Of a DNA stretch of 64,000 nt, positions 9,716 through 17,555 are shown one piece after another. How positions within the stretch are numbered: the first letter of the stretch is position 1; the number at the start of each line of letters is the position of its first letter. The position numbers were made by a program, and so were the translations under genes. The stretch comes from Paenibacillus tepidiphilus (GTDB taxonomy: Bacteria > Bacillota > Bacilli > Paenibacillales > Paenibacillaceae), in NCBI RefSeq assembly GCF_008635795.1, contig NZ_VWRQ01000019.1, forward strand, positions 1-64,000. Direction: 5' to 3'. The notes under the pieces are model-generated. The model saw only the letters and a list, made by a program, of their open reading frames with translations. It did not search any database and was not told where the DNA came from.

Positions 9716-9726
9716 TAAATACGTAA

Positions 9727-9761
9727 GGGCGGGTTGCCGAAGCTGGCAACCCGCCCTTTTT
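9727..9761 (+). terminator. Strong intrinsic terminator of the export operon
   Basis: The perfect 12-bp stem GGGCGGGTTGCC / GGCAACCCGCCC encloses a 6-nt loop and is followed by TTTTT. It lies just after the adaptor gene. Confidence 0.93.
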
Positions 9762-9791
9762 ATGCTTGGCGGTGTGAACGCATATGCTGCT

Positions 9792-11180
9792 CTACTGTAC
9801 AGCCAGAGAGGCGCGCCAGCTCTTAATCTCCCGGTTCAATCCGGACAGCTCCGGTACAGGAACGGCTTCATCGCTAAGCTTGTACTTATCCTTGAGCGCA
9901 AGAATCCGCAGAACGCTTTCGTCGATCCGCGCTTCGGTGATAGTGCCGTCTTTGACAGCGGCCAGCAGGGCCTTGCGGACCGCCTGTTCATTTCCGTATT
10001 CGTGGGCGACCAGCAGAATATCGCTTCCGGCCTGCACCGTATCGACAGCCGCTGCTGCGAGTGTGTAATTCTTGACGATTGCACCCATTGTAAGGTCATC
10101 GGTAATGACCACTCCCTGGTAACCCATCTCCCCGCGCAGCAGCTCCTTGATAACCGGAACGGAGAGGGATGCCGGCTTGTCCGGATCAAGCTGCGGGAAC
10201 AGGATATGCGCGATCATGACAGCGTCAGCCTGTTCCTGAACCGCAGCCTGAAACGGCAGCCATTCCAGGGCTGCAAGCTCGTCCCGCGATTTATTAACGA
10301 CGGGAAGCTCCAGATGGGAATCGACGGATGTGTCGCCGTGCCCCGGGAAATGCTTCACCACCGGCACAACGCCTTCATCGGCGATCCCTTTCATCTCGGC
10401 GATGCCCAGATCGGTGACCTGCTCCGCAGTGCTGCCGAAGGAACGGGTGCCGATGATCGGATTATCCGGATTGCTGGCAATGTCCAGGACGGGAGCGAAG
10501 TTCATGTTAAAGCCCGCCGATTTCACAGCCCGGGCCAATAGCCGGCCCATCGTCCCGGCGGTCCTGCTGTCGCCTTGGGCACCGACGGTGCCATTCGCGA
10601 GAAATGTGGCGTACTCCTTCGGCAGACGGCTGACCTTGCCGCCTTCCTGGTCTACGCTGATCCATAGCGGTGCGGGATTGCCCCTATTACTGCGCTTCAA
10701 CTCATTGATGAGACTAACCATGCTCTTAAGACCGGAAATATTGTCGGCATAAAGAATAATGCCGCCGACCTGGTCCTCACTTATCATAGAGCGGGCCTTA
10801 GCATCCAGCTTCGTGCCATCAATGCCGACAAGCAGCATTTGCCCGATCTTCTGCTCCAGGCTCATCGACGCCAGCGTCTCTTCGGCGGCGGATAACGGAG
10901 AAGCCGTCGCGGCTGGAGTGGTCATCGCAGGTGTGGCAGTCGTTGGAGCCGTCTCCGCCGGAGTCGCAGGCGAGGTTGGGGAAGCGGCCCCACCGGGTTC
11001 TGACGGAGCCGCCGCAGTGGACTGGGGAGTGGAGGCAGACCCGGCGGCCGGGCTGCCTGTATTAACGTTGCTACTGCAGCCGCCGAGCAAGAGAACACTC
11101 AGAGCGGCAGAGCAGACCCAAGTAGCGAACAGGTGCCGTCTACGCGGTGTGGCAACGAAAGGCAGAATAGTATTGTTCAT
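9792..11180 (-). CDS. nagZ: GH3 beta-N-acetylhexosaminidase lipoprotein (NagZ type)
   Basis: This 462-aa surface lipoprotein should remove N-acetylglucosamine from cell-wall muropeptides. The signal peptide ends in the lipobox LLGGC, with lipidated Cys35. A Pro/Thr/Ala-rich spacer (about 40-95) precedes the GH3 catalytic domain. The NagZ hallmark KHFPGHGDTSVDSH is at 276-289, and the probable nucleophile is D361 in VITDDLTMGAI. The C-terminal second domain of Bacillus NagZ is absent. The ATG at 11180 is chosen over an upstream start because AAAGGA precedes it. It stands alone, convergent with the export operon. Confidence 0.92.
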   Translation of the reverse strand: MNNTILPFVATPRRRHLFATWVCSAALSVLLLGGCSSNVNTGSPAAGSASTPQSTAAAPSEPGGAASPTSPATPAETAPTTATPAMTTPAATASPLSAAEETLASMSLEQKIGQMLLVGIDGTKLDAKARSMISEDQVGGIILYADNISGLKSMVSLINELKRSNRGNPAPLWISVDQEGGKVSRLPKEYATFLANGTVGAQGDSRTAGTMGRLLARAVKSAGFNMNFAPVLDIASNPDNPIIGTRSFGSTAEQVTDLGIAEMKGIADEGVVPVVKHFPGHGDTSVDSHLELPVVNKSRDELAALEWLPFQAAVQEQADAVMIAHILFPQLDPDKPASLSVPVIKELLRGEMGYQGVVITDDLTMGAIVKNYTLAAAAVDTVQAGSDILLVAHEYGNEQAVRKALLAAVKDGTITEARIDESVLRILALKDKYKLSDEAVPVPELSGLNREIKSWRASLAVQ

Positions 11181-11283
11181 GAGTATTGTCCTTTGCTTAT
11201 TTAATGTTGGCGGGAGGCTTAACGCCGTACAAATTGCCGCTGCTGCGGAAGGGACCATCCTGATTCGCGTTATCCGTCCAGAC

Positions 11284-11550
11284 TTATGGGTGCTTCCCCT
11301 TCAGCTCACCGGACCTCAAGCTGATTACGGAAACGGCTATGTTACCGTTAACCGGGTCCTCATCCAGCATTGCCAGAGGTTTCACGGAGTAGACCAGGCT
11401 GGCCACAGCACCGGTGCCTGCACTTTAGTGTAAGAGGCATCACCTATGCAGAAAGTCGCCTTCTCCACGTGGGCGGCTGAGACGCCCGGTACAGCGGCCA
11501 GCGGCAGCAGCAGACTTGCGGCGATAGCTCCGTAAACTATTTTTGAGCAT
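11284..11550 (-). pseudogene. Decayed secreted protein, stalk-domain-like N-terminus
   Basis: On the minus strand an ATG at 11550 sits behind GGAGAGGAG. The signal-peptide reading (KIVYGAIAASLLLPLAA, then ATFCIGDASYT) is one base out of frame with it, stops after 'WSTP', and a third stretch (SLVYSVKPLAMLDEDP) follows in another frame to a stop at 11284. A good ribosome site plus signal peptide plus two breaks points to a dead gene. The mature start resembles copper-amine-oxidase-N/stalk-domain proteins. That family call is weak. Confidence 0.5.
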
Positions 11551-11861
11551 AAAATAAACTCCTCTCCGGTTTGCGGCTTCGTTCAGCCCGCTGATAGCTC
11601 CATGCTGAAAATCCCTCATGCTGAAAATTACTCATTAGATTAGACTCTCTATCCCGGTGAAAAGTTACAGCATTGCCAAAAGGAATGTCAGTTGTTGGCG
11701 CAAGGCAAACTTTTGTTGCAGAATACAACACAATTACACCTTGCCAACTCTATTTGGCAGAGCGAACATATAAGCTGCCTGGCAACACTGTTTCTCTAGA
11801 CCCACCCGCATTCCGGCGTGTAGTATAGAACAATACCAATTGACCGGAGGTTCTATAAGCT
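11551..11861. other. Gap with no recognised gene
   Basis: This stretch separates the decayed gene from the CDF transporter. It contains an imperfect inverted pair, TTGGCGCAAGGC near 11695 and CCTTGCCAA near 11740, which might be a regulatory site or a promoter region for either side. Nothing coding was found. Confidence 0.4.
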
Positions 11862-12725
11862 TTGGAAACTTACAGTGAGATCAAACAAAGTGAGAAGGGG
11901 GCCTGGCTTAGCCTGGCCGCTTATATTGCATTATCTGTACTCAAGCTCCTTGTGGCGGTGGCTGCCGGTTCTCAGGCGCTGCTGGCTGACGGCCTGAATA
12001 ACAGCACGGATATTATCGCCTCAGTTGCTATTCTGATCGGACTCAACATTTCCCGCAGACCGCCGGACTCCAACCACGGGTACGGGCATTTCCGGGCGGA
12101 GACGGTTGCCTCGCTGGTGGCTTCCTTTATTATGATCGCCGTCGGCTTGCAGGTGCTTTATCAGGGGATCCACAAATTTATAGAGCCCGAGCTGCAGACG
12201 CCGGATCTTACGGCGGCCTGGACGGCGCTATTTGCCGCTGCGGTTATGTTCGGCGTGTATGTATATAACATCCGGCTGGCCCGGAAGCTGCGCAGCAATG
12301 CGATTGAAGCCGTTGCACAGGACAACCGGTCCGATGCGCTGGTCAGTATAGGTGCTTTTGTGGGAATTCTCGGCGCGCAGTTCGGTCTGCCCTGGCTGGA
12401 CCCGTTGACCGGTACGATTGTCGGGTTGCTGATCTGTAAAACAGCGTGGAACATTTTCCGCAAAGCGACGCATGATTTGACGGATGGATTCGATGCGGGC
12501 GAGCTGGAGCTGATGAAGGCAACGGTGGCCGAAGTTAAAGGTGTAGAGCTCATCAAAGATATGAAGGCCCGCATTCACGGCAACAATGTGCTGGTGGATA
12601 CGACAGTGCTGGTCGATTCCCGGCTGAATGTTGTGCAGAGCCACGATATCACCGAGGCCATTGAAGATCAGTTGAGAGACCGGCACCACGTATCCAACGT
12701 GCTTGTGCATATCGAGCCGATGTGA
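11862..12725 (+). CDS. Cation diffusion facilitator (CDF) metal efflux transporter
   Basis: This 287-aa inner-membrane antiporter probably exports divalent metal ions such as Zn, Mn or Fe in exchange for protons. It has six predicted helices over residues 15-200, metal-site motifs LADGLNNSTD (41-50) and HGYGH (72-76), a second site around DNRSDAL, and a C-terminal cytoplasmic ferredoxin-like domain ending HHVSNVLVHIEP. The start is TTG at 11862, with CCGGAGG about 11 bases before. It resembles the Bacillus YdfM/MamB branch. Metal specificity cannot be fixed by eye. Confidence 0.92.
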   Translation: METYSEIKQSEKGAWLSLAAYIALSVLKLLVAVAAGSQALLADGLNNSTDIIASVAILIGLNISRRPPDSNHGYGHFRAETVASLVASFIMIAVGLQVLYQGIHKFIEPELQTPDLTAAWTALFAAAVMFGVYVYNIRLARKLRSNAIEAVAQDNRSDALVSIGAFVGILGAQFGLPWLDPLTGTIVGLLICKTAWNIFRKATHDLTDGFDAGELELMKATVAEVKGVELIKDMKARIHGNNVLVDTTVLVDSRLNVVQSHDITEAIEDQLRDRHHVSNVLVHIEPM

Positions 12726-12729
12726 CATC

Positions 12730-12870
12730 CTAACGGAACGCAGAATAGATGATAACGGCAATCACGCCCGTCATAACTACCCAAGACACCGGGTGCTCAG
12801 GGTTTAGCGTCCAGCCCAGCCCAGAGCTGCGAGGTGTAAAAAGGGGTTTGCGGGTCTTGTCTCCGTTCAT
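12730..12870 (-). CDS. 46-aa DUF5808-like small membrane protein
   Basis: This small gene on the minus strand starts at ATG 12870 behind GGAGGAG. It encodes 46 aa with the pattern PLFTPRSSGLGWTLNPEHP, then one transmembrane helix (about residues 28-42). The phrase G.GWTLN..HP is the hallmark of DUF5808. Family members are usually longer with more helices, so this is a minimal version. It is tail-to-tail with the CDF gene, 4 bases from its stop. Function is unknown. Confidence 0.7.
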   Translation of the reverse strand: MNGDKTRKPLFTPRSSGLGWTLNPEHPVSWVVMTGVIAVIIYSAFR

Positions 12871-12903
12871 CTTAACTCCTCCATATTCGTAAAATTTATG
12901 AAG

Positions 12904-12930
12904 CACAGCTGTATATCAGCTGTGTTTTTT
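12904..12930 (+). terminator. Terminator, plus strand
   Basis: The perfect stem CACAGCTG / CAGCTGTG with loop TATAT is followed by six T. It would end the CDF transcript, which then runs antisense through the DUF5808 gene. Confidence 0.8.
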
Positions 12931-13169
12931 GTTGGTCGGTTTCTGGGCTATGCAGCAGGCTTCGATTTCCAGATCATTATACTCCCGGCTGTTGTAGACT
13001 GGCTATGCCATCATTAAACAACGGTCAGGATATTTAACGAAGGTATTCTCGAAGATTGCGGGAATGGTATTTAAATAAGTCAATAGGCATTGGCGTAATG
13101 GGCTTATTTTGCAATACTGGTTGGAAGGACATATTATGAAAAAGTGCTTTAATAAAGGAGTTGTATAAA

Positions 13170-13835
13170 ATGAATGAAAATAAAGGCTCAGAAATAAAAC
13201 GTTCTTCAAAAGCAGAACAGATTCTGTCTCAGATTAATAGTAAAACTAAGCTAGGCGACTTGCGAAAAATTGCAAAGGACATTAAAAAAGACCACGAACT
13301 AGCTATGGAGCTTTGGGCAACCGAAGAGTTTATGCCCAGACTGTTGGCAATCTTAATTATGGACAAAAAACTTCTTTCCGAAGATGTGCTAAATAGGCTT
13401 GATAAGGATATGCAGATTCACGCATTCGATGAGCGAAATAACTTATTGGATTGGTTACTGGCTAATCAGCTCACCAAAGACAAGAAGACAATTGCATTAA
13501 TGGAGTCATGGGAAAATAGCCCTTCTGCTCTTCAAAGGCGGGCTTTCTGGTATTATCAAGCGCGATTGAGATGGACTGGACAGACACCGCCTGCTAACAG
13601 CGCAGACTTAATATCTACAATAGAGGCTAATATTACCCAGGAAGAACCGGAAGTACAATGGGCTATGAATTTCACCGCAGGCTGGATAGGCGTTTATGAT
13701 GAAAAGAATCGTGCACGTTGTATTAAACTTGGTGAGAAAACGGGTCTTTACAAAGATGAAATAGTATCAAAAGGATGTACTCCCAGCTACTTACCGGAGT
13801 TTATTAGGATTGAAGTTAACAAACGACAAAAATAA
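13170..13835 (+). CDS. DNA alkylation repair protein (AlkD-like HEAT-repeat family)
   Basis: This 221-aa soluble, largely helical protein fits the HEAT-like DNA alkylation repair family, which excises or handles alkylated bases. It shows pairs of amphipathic helices (LRKIAKDIKKDHELAMELWAT, MPRLLAILIMDKKLL) and a conserved end (VQWAMNFTAGWIGVYD, then KGCTPSYLPEFIRIEV) that I associate with Bacillales proteins of this annotation. ATG 13170 is preferred over TTG 13161 because AAAGGAG lies at proper spacing. The region is more AT-rich than its neighbours. The activity is inferred. Confidence 0.7.
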   Translation: MNENKGSEIKRSSKAEQILSQINSKTKLGDLRKIAKDIKKDHELAMELWATEEFMPRLLAILIMDKKLLSEDVLNRLDKDMQIHAFDERNNLLDWLLANQLTKDKKTIALMESWENSPSALQRRAFWYYQARLRWTGQTPPANSADLISTIEANITQEEPEVQWAMNFTAGWIGVYDEKNRARCIKLGEKTGLYKDEIVSKGCTPSYLPEFIRIEVNKRQK

Positions 13836-13985
13836 AGAGAACTAAGGATTATTCAAGCCAGCAGATATTAGTATGAGCGACTGCATATAACCAGCTAACA
13901 TGCAGAATACATAAATGAATATACATTCCTTTATTGGATATATTAAAATTTGTTGGTAATTAAGATGAAAGAAGGATAACGGCTT

Positions 13986-14423
13986 TTGAAGCTTTTAATC
14001 TGCTTTGTAATCCTAATCTCATTGGGTGGAACACAAACACCATTTTCCAATACAGTTGAGAAGAAGCCGCTTGAGGACTCAAGAGAACTGCAACTTCAAG
14101 ATATGCTCGTTTTGATTCTACTACCGAATATGCAAGATAAACTTGAAGAGGTATACTCAAATGTATTTTCAGTACCGGGTCAACCCGATATTTATCCTTA
14201 TTTTGTTGATGTGAAGCATACAGAAAGGGTTAATGGTTTCCGTGGTTTTGATTTATTGATCACACTTGATGTGCATCCAACAATTGGCCCACATATCCCT
14301 GTCGGCGAAGATGTTTTTACATATCGGATCTCACCCTATGGAGTTGAACTCAAAGAATTTGAACATCTTAGAGGACCCAATAAGAATGACGTTCCCCCCA
14401 ATTATCAAGATCTTTTGAAGTGA
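13986..14423 (+). CDS. DUF3888 secreted protein
   Basis: This 145-aa protein has an N-terminal signal peptide (about residues 1-18) and a DUF3888 domain. The conserved pieces LQDMLVLILLPNMQDKLEEVY, GFRGFDLLITLDVHPTIGPH and VFTYRISPYGVELKEFEH match the family pattern. The start is TTG with GAAGGAT upstream. The protein is probably exported or anchored at the cell surface. The family's biochemical role is not known. Confidence 0.8.
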   Translation: MKLLICFVILISLGGTQTPFSNTVEKKPLEDSRELQLQDMLVLILLPNMQDKLEEVYSNVFSVPGQPDIYPYFVDVKHTERVNGFRGFDLLITLDVHPTIGPHIPVGEDVFTYRISPYGVELKEFEHLRGPNKNDVPPNYQDLLK

Positions 14424-14455
14424 CAGAAAACGCTGTTAAATACGGCAGGCCAATT

Positions 14456-14508
14456 AAAACCTCTCCTCAGAAGCAAACGAGATTTAGGAGCTTCTAAAGG
14501 GAGGTTTT
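14456..14508 (+). terminator. Terminator-like hairpin that also contains a ribosome site
   Basis: A nearly perfect 19-bp inverted repeat (AAAACCTCTCCTCAGAAGC with its partner ending GGGAGGTTTT) closes the DUF3888 gene. The 3' arm includes GGGAGG, which also stands at ribosome-site distance from ATG 14512, so the hairpin could also mask translation of the next small ORF. Confidence 0.7.
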
Positions 14509-14511
14509 ATT

Positions 14512-14690
14512 ATGAACTTAAATGAGTCGAACCACAGTAGCACAATGATTAATTTAGTGTTCTTACAAAGGAAGGCGTTGAGCTAACAGACTTTATTTGG
14601 TCTTGGGCTATCACTGCTGACCCAACTGCAGCAATTATTTTGTCGTGTGATGTTGTTAACAGAACTTTCATGGGGAAAAAGGGAAAATAA
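14512..14690 (+). pseudogene. Small frameshifted ORF, unknown family
   Basis: ATG 14512 follows GGGAGG and reads 24 codons (MNLNESNHSSTMI...) to a stop. A second frame continues with VLTKEGVELTDFIWSWAITA and ends NRTFMGKKGK at TAA 14688-14690. The two pieces would join into a peptide of about 58 aa if the frame slipped near 14551. This reads like a once-intact small protein broken by an indel. The family is not recognised. Confidence 0.35.
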
Positions 14691-14742
14691 AGTATGTCTC
14701 TCAATTTGCAATTATTTGGTAAAGGGTAGGGTGAGTGAGTCA

Positions 14743-15159
14743 ATGATAGAGTGGAAAGAAACGTATGATATCGGCGTAGAGAAGATTGACTGCCAACACA
14801 GACAGCTGCTTGTAAAATTGAACGAGTTTTTTGACGCATGCACCAATCAGCAGGGTAAAGAGAAAATTGAAGAGACACTGAAATTCCTCAAGGATTACAC
14901 AATCGAGCATTTCGGCAGCGAAGAGGCATTAATGGAGGAGATTGATTTCCCTGAGCTGGCTGAACACCGCAAGACACATGCCGAATTTGTACAGACCGTA
15001 CTGGACCTGGAAGAGAGCATCAAGACTAAGGGAGTCTCGGTCCTGTCCACCATCAAGCTCAACCGCACATTGACCGACTGGCTCATTAACCATATTCATA
15101 AATGCGATATGCTGATCGGGGAATGTATCTCTTCCCGCAAAGGCAACGAAGCCGTATAA
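14743..15159 (+). CDS. Bacteriohemerythrin
   Basis: This 138-aa soluble four-helix protein binds O2 at a di-iron site. The ligand set is readable: H in DCQHRQL, the HFGSEEALM pair, HRKTHAEF, and the final HIHKCD. Typical roles are oxygen storage, sensing or delivery. ATG 14743 is chosen; a GTG at 14731 with GGTAGG close by is an alternative that adds four residues. A terminator follows. Confidence 0.92.
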   Translation: MIEWKETYDIGVEKIDCQHRQLLVKLNEFFDACTNQQGKEKIEETLKFLKDYTIEHFGSEEALMEEIDFPELAEHRKTHAEFVQTVLDLEESIKTKGVSVLSTIKLNRTLTDWLINHIHKCDMLIGECISSRKGNEAV

Positions 15160-15180
15160 ATTAAACTGAACGTACAGGAG

Positions 15181-15205
15181 AATGCCGCAGGGCATTTTCT
15201 TTTTT
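15181..15205 (+). terminator. Terminator after hemerythrin
   Basis: The short stem AATGCC / GGCATT is followed by TTCTTTTTT. It lies about 20 bp past the hemerythrin stop. Confidence 0.8.
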
Positions 15206-15305
15206 GTGTACCGAGAGCCTTACCGCAGTTTATACCGGGTAAACAGTTTGTGGTATGATTTGGGGTAGAACCCGTATAGGGGCTACGTGCCAAAGGAGTG
15301 GGGAA

Positions 15306-16502
15306 ATGAAAGCATTGCGTTATATTGTATCGGGTACGGTGGTGCTGCTGATCCTTGGTCTCATAAATTATTATATCGGCTGGCATCTATGGACAGCGCT
15401 GGATCATTGGCTGCCTGGAATCTCTGCAGGAATCTACTGGACGGTGTTTATGATTATCGCCTTCGCTTACGTCATCGGCATGCTGCCATGGCCACAGGCG
15501 ATCAAGCCTGCCGGCAGGCTGTTCAAGGTGATAGGCTCCTATTACCTGGCCTGTATGGAGTTCGCGTTGATCATACTTCCGGTCACCGACCTGTTGTATT
15601 GGCTGCTGGGGCTCGCCGGGGTTGGCCGCTCCGCATTTGTGACGGAAGCGGGCATTACCGATCTCCTGCTGCTCGCCGTCTTCCTGCTCTGGGGCTCCCG
15701 CAATGCCTGGAGCACAGTGATCCGCGAGCATCCGCTCCGCATCGCCAAGCAGACAGGTTCGAGCAAGCCGGTTACCGTTGCTGTGGCATCCGACCTGCAT
15801 CTGGGCAACATTGTCGGCAACCGCCACCTGCGCCGGATGGTGGCCGAGATCAATGCCATGCAGCCCGAGCTCATTCTGCTGGCTGGCGATGTGCTGGATG
15901 ATAGCATCGAGCCGTTCCTGCGCAACGGCATGAGTGAGCAGCTGAAGCAGCTTAAGGCCAAGCATGGTGTCTATGCCGTTCTTGGCAATCATGAATACTA
16001 CGGCGGCTCGATCGCCGAATACAGCCGGGTGATGGAGAGCATCGGAATCAAGGTGCTGCAGGATGAAGTGGTTGAAGCGGGAGGCATGTATATCGTCGGC
16101 CGCAAGGACAAGACAGCCGAGTCGCTGGAAGGCGGCCGCATGAGCGTAGCAGCGCTGATGGAGGGACTCGATCTTACGCGCCCGGTCATTATGCTGGACC
16201 ATCAGCCGACAGGGTTCGCAGCCGCAGCGGAAGCGGGTGTGGATGTTCTGCTGTCGGGGCACACCCACCGGGGACAAATCGCCCCCAACCATTTTATTAC
16301 CAGACGGCTGTTCGAGCTGGACTGGGGTTATCTGCTCAAGGAGAAGCTGCATGTTATCGTCTCTTCCGGTTACGGAACCTGGGGCCCGCCGATCCGTCTG
16401 GCCAGCCGTTCCGAGCTGATCAAGCTGGAGCTGCTGCCGGAGGGCAGCAAATCTTACAGTGAAGAGGCACGTCCGGCGCATACGGTGTTGGCCAAAGCGT
16501 AA
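15306..16502 (+). CDS. Membrane-anchored metallophosphoesterase
   Basis: This 398-aa protein has four N-terminal membrane helices (about residues 7-135) and a calcineurin-like phosphoesterase domain (about 155-370). Metal and catalytic residues are D163 and H165 (SDLHL), D195 (GDVLDD), N228 and H229 (GNHEYYGG), then LDHQP and SGHTHRGQI. The YkuE/YaeI-type relatives act on lipid-linked or cell-envelope phosphates; the substrate here is unknown. ATG 15306 follows GGAGTGGGGA. A terminator follows, so it is monocistronic. Confidence 0.9.
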   Translation: MKALRYIVSGTVVLLILGLINYYIGWHLWTALDHWLPGISAGIYWTVFMIIAFAYVIGMLPWPQAIKPAGRLFKVIGSYYLACMEFALIILPVTDLLYWLLGLAGVGRSAFVTEAGITDLLLLAVFLLWGSRNAWSTVIREHPLRIAKQTGSSKPVTVAVASDLHLGNIVGNRHLRRMVAEINAMQPELILLAGDVLDDSIEPFLRNGMSEQLKQLKAKHGVYAVLGNHEYYGGSIAEYSRVMESIGIKVLQDEVVEAGGMYIVGRKDKTAESLEGGRMSVAALMEGLDLTRPVIMLDHQPTGFAAAAEAGVDVLLSGHTHRGQIAPNHFITRRLFELDWGYLLKEKLHVIVSSGYGTWGPPIRLASRSELIKLELLPEGSKSYSEEARPAHTVLAKA

Positions 16503-16543
16503 GCTTAGTCCGGGACAGGACGAATATTGAGAATGTAGCAGAA

Positions 16544-16584
16544 GCTCCTGCGGTATTACCGGATATTGCAGGAGCTGTTTTTTT
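16544..16584 (+). terminator. Intrinsic terminator
   Basis: The stem AGCTCCTGC (16544-16552) / GCAGGAGCT (16568-16576) is followed by GTTTTTTT and closes the metallophosphoesterase transcript. Confidence 0.9.
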
Positions 16585-16642
16585 GGGCGTAAAGGGTTGC
16601 AAGCAAAATGCGGGAGTAGTTGTTAGGAATGGGGGAATATCG

Positions 16643-16882
16643 CTGAAATATATCGAATGCGGCATCGGCAACCGCTGGCTGCTCAGAACAGAGACGGAGT
16701 GGCCGGACGGTACGGAAACGGAGCAGAAGGGGCTGGCCGGCCCTGTAAAATACCATTCCTGCTATGTCAGGGTATGGATCGGGCGCCGAGTGTGGATTAT
16801 GGACAGTAAGGAAGGCTGTAAACACCAACGCAAACAGCGTAAAGCCTTCAAAATAATAGTCGGTATCGCCAGTTACTTGTAA
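16643..16882 (+). CDS. DUF3977 family protein, probable CTG start
   Basis: This 79-aa protein matches DUF3977: LKYIECGIGNRWLLRTETEW, then DGTETEQKGL, VRVWIGRRVWIMDSKEG and KAFKIIVG. Family members begin with Met-Lys-Tyr-Ile-Glu. Here that position is CTG (16643), with GGGGGA seven bases upstream, and there is no in-frame ATG or GTG. The only in-frame TTG (16583) lies in the previous terminator. The best reading is therefore a CTG start. Function is unknown; relatives are small cytosolic proteins. Confidence 0.75.
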   Translation: MKYIECGIGNRWLLRTETEWPDGTETEQKGLAGPVKYHSCYVRVWIGRRVWIMDSKEGCKHQRKQRKAFKIIVGIASYL

Positions 16883-16897
16883 CCGTTAATAGCGCTA

Positions 16898-16947
16898 TTG
16901 ACAATGAGCAAGGCGTAGTCTATCTTGATAGTTAAGTTATTAACTAT
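16898..16947 (+). promoter_or_regulatory. Promoter and palindromic operator of marR gene
   Basis: TTGACA (16898-16903), a 17-bp spacer and TATCTT (16921-16926) form a good sigma-A promoter. It is followed immediately by the perfect inverted repeat ATAGTTAA-N4-TTAACTAT (16928-16947). The palindrome overlaps the expected transcription start and has the size of a MarR dimer site, so autorepression by the next gene is likely. Confidence 0.8.
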
Positions 16948-16967
16948 ATTGGAGTGGAGCGCTGACC

Positions 16968-17426
16968 ATGGACCCGTTGCGGGAGGATGAATTACAAGCC
17001 TATGTGACCCGGCTGCCTTTGGCGAATGAAGCTTTCTTTGCTATGGTGGAGGCTACTGCAGCAGCAGTGGCGGTATCGGAAAAATACTGGCAGAGTAAAG
17101 GCCATAACGGCGCGCGTATCCGCGTACTGGTGGAGATGGCCAAACAAGGAGGCAGTATGCTGCCGTCGCTGCTGGCGGAGCGGATCGGTGTGACCAAGGC
17201 GAATATCAGCCTGCTGCTGCTCCCGCTGGAGAAGGATGGGCTGGTAGCCCGTTCGGGCCATGCGGAAGACGGGCGGAAGACGGTAATCTCGCTCACCGAC
17301 AAAAGCCGGGCGCTGCTCTGTGAGCATCTGCCGGAGAATCGTCAGACCGTCGCCGGTGTGATGAACCGCTTGAACGAGCAGGAGCTAGAGCAGCTGCTAC
17401 TGTTGCTGCGTAAGCTGAAGAGCTGA
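16968..17426 (+). CDS. MarR-family transcriptional repressor
   Basis: This 152-aa winged-helix regulator has a central recognition region (LLAERIGVTKANISLLLLPL) and a wing (VARSGHAEDGRKTVISLTD). The ATG follows GGAGTGGAG. It lies 129 bp upstream of a QorB-like oxidoreductase in the same direction, an arrangement common for redox- or quinone-responsive MarR repressors. No pair of Cys typical of redox MarR proteins is obvious, so the ligand is probably a small molecule. The palindrome just upstream suggests autoregulation. Confidence 0.88.
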   Translation: MDPLREDELQAYVTRLPLANEAFFAMVEATAAAVAVSEKYWQSKGHNGARIRVLVEMAKQGGSMLPSLLAERIGVTKANISLLLLPLEKDGLVARSGHAEDGRKTVISLTDKSRALLCEHLPENRQTVAGVMNRLNEQELEQLLLLLRKLKS

Positions 17427-17500
17427 CGGAGCTTTAGGTGAGGGTAAGGGGTTGAAGCTGCGGGTGATCATAGCTGAAGGCATGTTGCCCCATACACTCA

Positions 17501-17530
17501 TAGACATATGGTTAAGCGCTAAACTATAAT
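17501..17530 (+). promoter_or_regulatory. Likely promoter of the oxidoreductase gene with a near-palindrome
   Basis: TAGACA (17501-17506), an 18-bp spacer and TATAAT (17525-17530) make a plausible promoter. The spacer holds GTTAAGCGCTAAAC, nearly self-complementary. It differs from the MarR operator upstream except for a shared GTTAA half. Confidence 0.45.
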
Positions 17531-17555
17531 TTGATTGAAAAAGGAGGCATGATTC

